DNA of 41,698 bases from Apostichopus californicus (lineage: Eukaryota; Echinodermata; Holothuroidea; Aspidochirotida; Stichopodidae): positions 1-41,698 of the forward strand of contig JAIPMN010001448.1 in assembly GCA_020650975.1 (NCBI GenBank). Direction: 5' to 3'. The notes under the pieces were generated by a model. It was given only the letters and a program-made list of their open reading frames with translations, had not been told where the DNA came from and searched no databases. The translations under genes were made by a program, and so were the position numbers. Positions 35,610-41,698 of this stretch are shown piece by piece (position 1 is the first letter of the stretch; every line of letters starts with the position of its first letter).

Positions 35610-36024
35610 CGTAGCTAGCTCGCAGTATTTTCTTAACTCCCTGAATTAGTTAGCCGGAATACCGATATTATTTAACGTTCCAGTTTCCAATTTTCCACTT
35701 TTCGGTTAAGCGCTTCTCTATTCCCAAGAAAACGTTACCCCCTCCTCCCACCTTTACTCCCCGCCGATCCTAACACACACAAGCATACCCACACAGATGG
35801 TATTAACAGGTAATTGTTATGCATAACAACTCTCTAATATTAACACATATATTATGTAGTATATATTATGTAGTACAGTCTGTACGAGTGACAATGATTA
35901 CGTTACTTGATTGATTCCTTCCTCTGCCGATCTTAAGCCGTTTGAACATGAGACATAATTTCCGATCCTAACTCTAATCCTTTGTTTTTCGTCCATAAAA
36001 TGTCATTACTGCTGATAATGACTG

Positions 36025-36076
36025 CTCCCCCTCCCCCTCCCCTCCCCCTTCCCTCCCCCTCCCCCTCCCCCCCCCA
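36025..36076 (+). repeat. (CTCCCC)n tract
   Basis: Pure pyrimidine C-rich run ending in nine Cs and then nine As. Confidence 0.85.
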
Positions 36077-36586
36077 AAAAAAAATAGGATGTCACTTTGG
36101 TTTTTACCACATTTTGGCACGCGAAAGATTTATGTAGTGACTGGACGTTATGTCAGTAGGATGTGACTTGTCACAAAGAATAATTCATTATCACGTGACG
36201 ACAATAACAGAAACATAAGACTTGGCTTGAGAGATGAATATCTCGGAAACTTTATTTCCCTTTCCAAGTAATTTTACCAAAGACTTAATGTGTCAGAGTT
36301 TTTTTCATTATCATAATTTATTATAATATGAAACATTTGAAAGCAACTGGTTGTTTTAATTACTTAACAATGTACTATGTTACACATCCCACTTTAACCA
36401 AACGTTTGGTCACTCCAACAATTGGTTTATGGTTTCCATAGGAACTAGAAGAGGTCATTATTCTTTGTATCGAAGAGAGACTTTTTATATGACAACGAGA
36501 AAGCATACTGGTATATAATGCTTTATTTCCCCCTTTTGCTTTCATTTCTTTTGTGATGCATTGTGTATTCTGTTCTATAATTTTCT

Positions 36587-36666
36587 TTTATCTTCTGATT
36601 TCTTTTCCTTTGTTCTTTTTCTTTTCTTTTGTTCTTTTCTTTTGTTCTTTCGTTTCTTTTCTTTTA
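36587..36666 (+). repeat. Pyrimidine (TTCTTTTC)n microsatellite
   Basis: Nearly pure T/C tract of about 80 bases. Frames on both strands here (Phe-rich or Lys-rich) are artefacts. Confidence 0.85.
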
Positions 36667-36943
36667 CAATAAAGAATTTTCTTCCGGTATACATAACATC
36701 TAGCGTGGCATTATACGAACGGAGTAAACTATACATTTGGATATATTTTATGTTTACTAATGTGTTGATATATAGGAGAGTTACCAGTGATTTGAGAACA
36801 GCTAAGTCTATAGAGCGAGCAGTCTCGAACATTTGCCTTTTCTTAGGGAGAGAAGATATAATTTTCTGCTTTAACAAATGTTGAATGATGGCCATCTCCA
36901 TCACTTATAAATTGTACACAACTTTCTGAAATGGAGGCATATA

Positions 36944-36949
36944 TTTATT
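36944..36949 (-). terminator. Candidate polyadenylation signal (AATAAA) for the 525-aa Ig gene
   Basis: Plus strand tttatt, that is AATAAA on the gene strand, about 445 bases past the stop codon. It is the nearest canonical hexamer I found on this strand. Confidence 0.25.
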
Positions 36950-37392
36950 AAGGAGAAACTCTGAGATGCAATTAGTCATTTTCCCTTTTTGGTAATTGGT
37001 TATTAACAAGGTCAATTAACTAATCCTCTTTCATTAGTCTGAGCTTGCAGGGTGAACCTATATGAGAAAGCAACTAAAATAAACGAAGGATCTCATGATC
37101 AAAGATAATTAGGTTAAACCTAACCCACCCTGATTTCCCTTGGATATGTAAACCATACATGATACATCAAAATAAAAAACCCCTCCTAATCGGTTCATCA
37201 GCTACAACCCCTTACGATTATTCCACATATTTTGTTCTCATTGGATCAGACAGGAATAAAAAGCTTCCATTAATTTGTACCATCCTGGCGTTCCATGTAC
37301 TGTATACACGGCCATACTGACGCATCATACCGTTAGTCCGTCTTGGCATTTCTTGACACAAATTAAATATTGTCATCTCTTGGTAAGGTCTT

Positions 37393-38970
37393 TTAAAATA
37401 TTTCTGTTTCCCCAGCACTAGATACGGAGTCCCTACTACTACTATCTTTATAGCTATCTTTATCTTGTTCAATCAATGGTTGGGCAGAGTATGGAATGAT
37501 GGGTCTCTTTAAGCTAGTTGTTGGTGTAATTTGGGCGACTGGTTTTTCGTCACCCCTCAAACTACCAAATCGAGGAGTGTAACCGCCTCTTCTGTCAATG
37601 CTAGCATACAGTGAAGATAGGTAACCAGTAGAATTTTCATCATGTAATGAATTTCTAAAGCTATCCCCTCCCCTCCTAGGTAGAGTATCACAGTCGGGGA
37701 GGGTATTATAAACTATTTGCCCGGGGTAGGTCAACGGTTCCAAACCCAATTCGTTACTTGATGGATTCACATGATCTACCTGCAACCTCGTGTTGGGTCG
37801 GCGTGGTTTCTTAGCCCGAGAGAATCCCCAACAAATTAAGATCGAAAACACAAAAATTAAAACCCCGACACAAGATCCAGCAACCATGATAACAATCACA
37901 TGAAGCTGAGAATTCCAAGGAAAATTGTCAGCGTTTTTGAGGCGATCATCCGGGGATGCTGTGGCTGGGTGGTTGGTTGCTATGATCGGTTTGCGCGTCA
38001 CCAACATCTTCATAGTGTCACGTGACTGAAGTCCTGTAGAGATGCTGACGACACAGTCGATGGATGTCTGATCTTCATCAGCTCGTATGTCTATGATAGT
38101 AATAAATTGTTTATCTTCGCTGACGACAACTCTCTCCGATTCATTAAAACCAACCTCTCTCCCTGCGAAAGACCAACTAATTAATGAGATTTTAGGTATT
38201 GCAGACGCTTCACAGTGGTACGTGGCGTTGGACCCTTCTATTACCTCTCTAGTCATCAGCCGTATCTGAACCGAGGGTAAAAGTTTCAGGGGTACAACCT
38301 CACATTTCTTCGGTACTTTTAACGCTGGGCTAGAAGCCTCGCAGGTGAAGGCTACACCATTATCTGATGGGGTTAGAACCCTCTCATGAATACTTTCAGA
38401 TGTCTTCGTGCTCGAAATCGTGGCATTTTTCCGTTTCCATACCAACGTTGCTGCTGGTTCACCTCCGACCGACACGCAACGAAGTCTCGCAGTCTGCCCC
38501 GGCCAGAAGGTATCCACTTGGCCAGTGGTTCGTAACGTTTGCGCCAATATGAAACACAGTGGGAACTCTTTACGTGGTGGTATCAACACTGTTAGGGAGG
38601 CAGCGCGAGAAGTTTGGCCTCCACTGAGCCCTATGTAGGAGCAAACGTAGCTTCCTACATCGGTTCTTCTGATATTTTCTATCTGTAGATTATATTCTCC
38701 GAGAGATCGATTTCCAACCACTGATAGTCTGGACTTCACACCTCGGTCTAGACTTTCCACAAGTCTCTCGTTAACGCTCAGATGATGTTTATCCTTGGAC
38801 CAATACAAGAGTGTCGATTCTAGATCCGTTCTATTCACGGAACACTTGAAGATAACAACCTCGCCAACTACAGATGTAGAATCCTCTGGCTGTATTAAAA
38901 AGTTCCCAAGACATGAAGTAAACAGCTGTGTTACCGTCACAGAGAGTAGAATCAAATACACCTCAGACAT
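37393..38970 (-). CDS. Ig-superfamily type I membrane receptor, 525 aa, single coding exon
   Basis: A cell-surface receptor or adhesion protein, same architecture as the 619-aa gene downstream. Signal peptide about 1-22; Ig1 (C43-C110, W57 in WSKD, DVGSYVC) with a Kirrel-like RLSVVGNRSLGEYNLQI stretch; Ig2 (C165-C210, W178) with extra cysteines C139/C223; Ig3 (C253-C306, W266); membrane span about 356-381; basic RAKKPRR; tail of about 140 aa. Tail tyrosines IVYNTL (Y421) and SLYASI (Y455) fit the ITIM consensus (I/V/L/S)xYxx(L/I/V). The protein ends -TEIF, a possible class III PDZ ligand. Sequons: N46, N87, N182, N248, N276. As in its neighbour, no intron interrupts the ORF. Family is secure; orthology among Kirrel, nectin and CTX/JAM groups is not resolved. 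Confidence 0.9.
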   Translation of the reverse strand: MSEVYLILLSVTVTQLFTSCLGNFLIQPEDSTSVVGEVVIFKCSVNRTDLESTLLYWSKDKHHLSVNERLVESLDRGVKSRLSVVGNRSLGEYNLQIENIRRTDVGSYVCSYIGLSGGQTSRAASLTVLIPPRKEFPLCFILAQTLRTTGQVDTFWPGQTARLRCVSVGGEPAATLVWKRKNATISSTKTSESIHERVLTPSDNGVAFTCEASSPALKVPKKCEVVPLKLLPSVQIRLMTREVIEGSNATYHCEASAIPKISLISWSFAGREVGFNESERVVVSEDKQFITIIDIRADEDQTSIDCVVSISTGLQSRDTMKMLVTRKPIIATNHPATASPDDRLKNADNFPWNSQLHVIVIMVAGSCVGVLIFVFSILICWGFSRAKKPRRPNTRLQVDHVNPSSNELGLEPLTYPGQIVYNTLPDCDTLPRRGGDSFRNSLHDENSTGYLSSLYASIDRRGGYTPRFGSLRGDEKPVAQITPTTSLKRPIIPYSAQPLIEQDKDSYKDSSSRDSVSSAGETEIF

Positions 38971-38990
38971 ATTGCTGGATGTATCCTCAT

Positions 38991-39006
38991 CTAAGCAATA
39001 AATTCC
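38991..39006 (-). other. Candidate 5'-UTR splice acceptor of the 525-aa Ig gene
   Basis: On the minus strand the sequence reads ggaatttattgcttag|atgagg, 20 bases before the start codon. The pyrimidine tract is modest. The ATG just after the AG is out of frame with the main start. If it is an acceptor, both Ig genes share the layout of a noncoding first exon and one large coding exon. Confidence 0.3.
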
Positions 39007-41698
39007 CTATACAGACCTGACTGGCACTTCTGAACGTTTCAAACAATTTAAAATCCTATATCCAATACTGTGAAATCAGCCCTTCATGAAACAGTTTGGA
39101 AGAAAAACAACAGCATTTGCAACGAGCCGTTTCCCCCTTTGAAGAATTATACCAAACTTTTGATTAGCAACAGCCGATCTGACTGAGTCAATAGTTGATT
39201 CACGGCGCGAGTACTTCTCCTAGTCCATCCGCATAGCTATCAACACAACACCCCCTTCCTTGCTACTGAATGATTAGGTTAATCAAAACCATCCGCTTCA
39301 TCAAATAAATGAGGAACTGGTTGTCAAGCCAAGTAGAGATTAAATTCAAGTTCAAATGTCAGCTTTGGAGTTCTTTTTTAAAAGAAAAAATGGATTTCCA
39401 TTAACAGAGATTGCTCGAAGCCAAAAATTTAAGCAAGCCAATACAGTTTAATGACTGATGAAGTGGAATGGTTTCTCAGTGTAGTGGAAGCGATTTGCAA
39501 GAAGTAAAGAAAAATGTATATATATGGCCTAGGCGTTTACTCTTAGTCGATATCAATGGTATTTACTTGTTTAAATTTTGATTAATAAAATTTTAGAGAT
39601 TTAAGTAAGAGAGAAAGAAAGTTTATCGATTCTCAAATAAACAAAAAAGGTTTTTACCAGTTTTGAATACTGCATTATTTCTGTTCCAAATATAGTTGAT
39701 ATTTCGTCGCACATTTAAAAAGCGTGAAGATTTTTCCATCGGAATTTTGTCACTAAAATTTTACGCTTCCAATTTTCTTCGTAAAGACACAAACACAAAT
39801 GGAAACCGATGCATACCAAAGAAGCTATACATTTCTGGTAAATTCTATACGCGATATCAAAAGATAACAGAATACATGGAAATAACACGATAAGGTCACT
39901 ATGAAGAAATGTTGATTTTGTAAAGAATTGATGATATCTCCAGTTCCGAGAGATATCATCAATAGCAAGAATAATGATCATCCACAGCAAAGAAAGAATT
40001 CATCAAAAGCTGTCAAATAACTGGCACCATAAAAACTATATCATCGCATTAACACAAAATATGCAAATAAAGGTATTGTGACCATATAGCGGTCTATGTC
40101 ATTGATTCGAAGATAAAAGCTAAATCCGTTCCTCTCGCTTGTATTGCTCGGATATAAATAATTCCAAAAACAGAATTGGCAGAAATCTTTTGCTTAGTCG
40201 TTTTCTATATCCCACATGAATAAATGAACCAGAATGTCAATGAAAAACGCAGAATAATTCATTCCAGTAAATATTTCCAGCTGACAAGGACCATAATTTA
40301 GATCTCAGCAACAGCCATTGTTTCTCAGTTCTCTATATCTCTATCTCTCCTTGTTTTATTTGTACTTAGTCGTTATCTCCCTTCTCACCTTTACATGCAA
40401 ACGAATCCCTATACACAGACTAGTAATACCTAATAGGATACAGGCAGGTTTGAAAATGATTTACGGATACCAGCAAGTTATGCGCTTCGCTTGTATCTTT
40501 ATTGGCATATAGGCCGACTTATTTTATTTTATTTTCGGCAAGATTTAAGTTACCGTTAAAGGTAGCGAGGCGATGAATTTGATACCATGTATAATCATTA
40601 GGGAATATCATTGTATATCCATCGAATGGATAATTGTGTACACATGGCTAAGCATCATTTGCAGCAGCCAATCAAAACAGGCGGGAAGTCTTCACAGAGA
40701 ATGTCACGTGATCTCGTAATATCACGAGGAGGAGGTTTAATTCGGTGTGTATGATGACTTTAGTTATTAGTCTTGTGGGTAAATTTTGTAACAAATGCAA
40801 TTATATGAAAGAAGGCCATCTTTTTTTTCTCTTGTGACTGTGAAGACTATTGACATTCTGAAGTTAATTGTTGTTTCCAGACGGCATATAGTTGATACTT
40901 TTATTATGTATCGCGTGTATATATGTTATTAAAAATATATTTATATCTATATATTCCAAGGGGTTAAAGTCAATATCAATTTACTAAATAAATGATTGGA
41001 ATTTTTCGTACTCAATTGTAAATTAACGAATTTTCTACCCTCTTGTCAAACCATGGTGTCACGCTATTCTTTGGACCCCAAAGACGGTGCTAAAATGAAC
41101 ACCAAAAATTCATTAATATAAAACCTCTTTAATTAGTGCAGCATGAGCGTCATTGTAATCAGCTGTATGTACTTGAAGCTGACAGGAAAAGGAAAATTGA
41201 AAACAGAAAAGACATTGAATGGGGTGGAGAGGTGTGTGTTAGGGGTAGGGGAGGGGGGGGGGGGCGAGGAATGGGGCGGTGATAGGTTCAATATATCATA
41301 AAGAAAAGGTATTGAGAAGAAGCTTAAACATGAATAATAAATGGTACATCCAATAACCCTGATTAAACACATGTCGAATCAATACGTCATTGCTCTGTCC
41401 TATTTGAGAAGTTCGATATTCTTCTTTATGAAATTCACATACTGCGTTTCACCGAGGATGATAAAAGTCACGTGCCATCGCGTAAAAATGACAAGCGATG
41501 ATGACTTGTATGATATGATTGAAGAAGAAAAATGGAGACGCTAGATTAGAATTTTGGTCTTTGATAAAAGAAAACTGACGATATCACAAATTACTTGGCA
41601 CTTGTGTCATATATGCTCGCTATGACGTCATTAGGACCCAACATCATATATTGATAGAAATAACTCCAAGAGGCATGTTCACGAGGTTCACGTGCCCG
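39007..41698. other. Upstream of the 525-aa Ig gene
   Basis: No gene seen. AT-rich; a G12 run at 41253-41264, TCACGTGA at 40704 and TGACGTCA at 41623. Promoter and first exon of the 525-aa gene probably lie here. Confidence 0.55.

Larger units (their letters stand above)
28161..36943. other. Interval between the two Ig genes
   Basis: No third receptor copy or other gene recognised. It should contain the promoter and 5'-UTR exon of the 619-aa gene. Holds C/G tracts at 30369, 30658 and 35038, the C-rich tract at 32097, the 89-bp duplication, microsatellites, and several TCACGTGA and TGACGTCA words. Confidence 0.6.

Noticed and set aside
36561..36904. Phe-rich and Lys-rich ORFs on opposite strands
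   Set aside because: Both cross the pyrimidine microsatellite; compositional artefacts.
38087..39001. Four plus-strand ORFs of 60-76 codons
   Set aside because: Antisense shadows of the 525-aa Ig gene.

Overview
This is animal nuclear DNA: AT-rich and low in gene density. It has spliced exons with GT-AG junctions, tRNA-derived SINEs with target-site duplications, minisatellites, and many long C or G homopolymers. The gene content and repeat style suggest a marine invertebrate deuterostome, most likely an echinoderm; that placement is inference. A 10-N assembly gap lies at 22996-23005.

Left half (1-19.1 kb, + strand). The main gene is BORCS8, a subunit of the BORC complex that couples lysosomes to ARL8 and kinesin. 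It was rebuilt from five short exons, the third of which (counting both first-exon copies) carries the strongly conserved ANEPS...QEHVR core. Exon phases 1, 0, 2 and 2 join cleanly. The first coding exon exists twice, in a tandem duplication of about 188 bp. Two different terminal exons fit the same donor, and a stop lies just past that donor, so the C-terminus is uncertain. Upstream are two tRNA-derived SINEs (2934-3194 and 4792-5165) and a TAGGCCTA-rich stretch.

Middle (11.9-26 kb). The large last intron of BORCS8 and the DNA beyond it hold tandem repeats of 108, 29, 35 and 43 bp, a 252-bp foldback (MITE-like) element, an 18-bp perfect palindrome, the gap, a 17-bp repeat array, and a dispersed C-rich repeat present twice.

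Right half (26.3-39 kb, - strand). Two head-to-tail genes about 9.3 kb apart encode type I membrane proteins of the immunoglobulin superfamily (619 and 525 aa). Each has a signal peptide, three Ig-like domains, one membrane span and a long cytoplasmic tail. Each coding region is a single uninterrupted exon, and each appears to follow a 5'-UTR splice acceptor. Both share an extra cysteine pair around the second Ig domain, as in CTX/JAM-type receptors. Both tails carry ITIM-consensus tyrosine motifs, and the 619-aa protein also has an ITAM-like pair. They look like members of a locally duplicated adhesion or immune-type receptor family, and this pair is the most interesting content of the window.

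The remaining intergenic DNA shows no supported genes. Most other open reading frames there are repeat translations, homopolymer artefacts or shadows of the two Ig genes.
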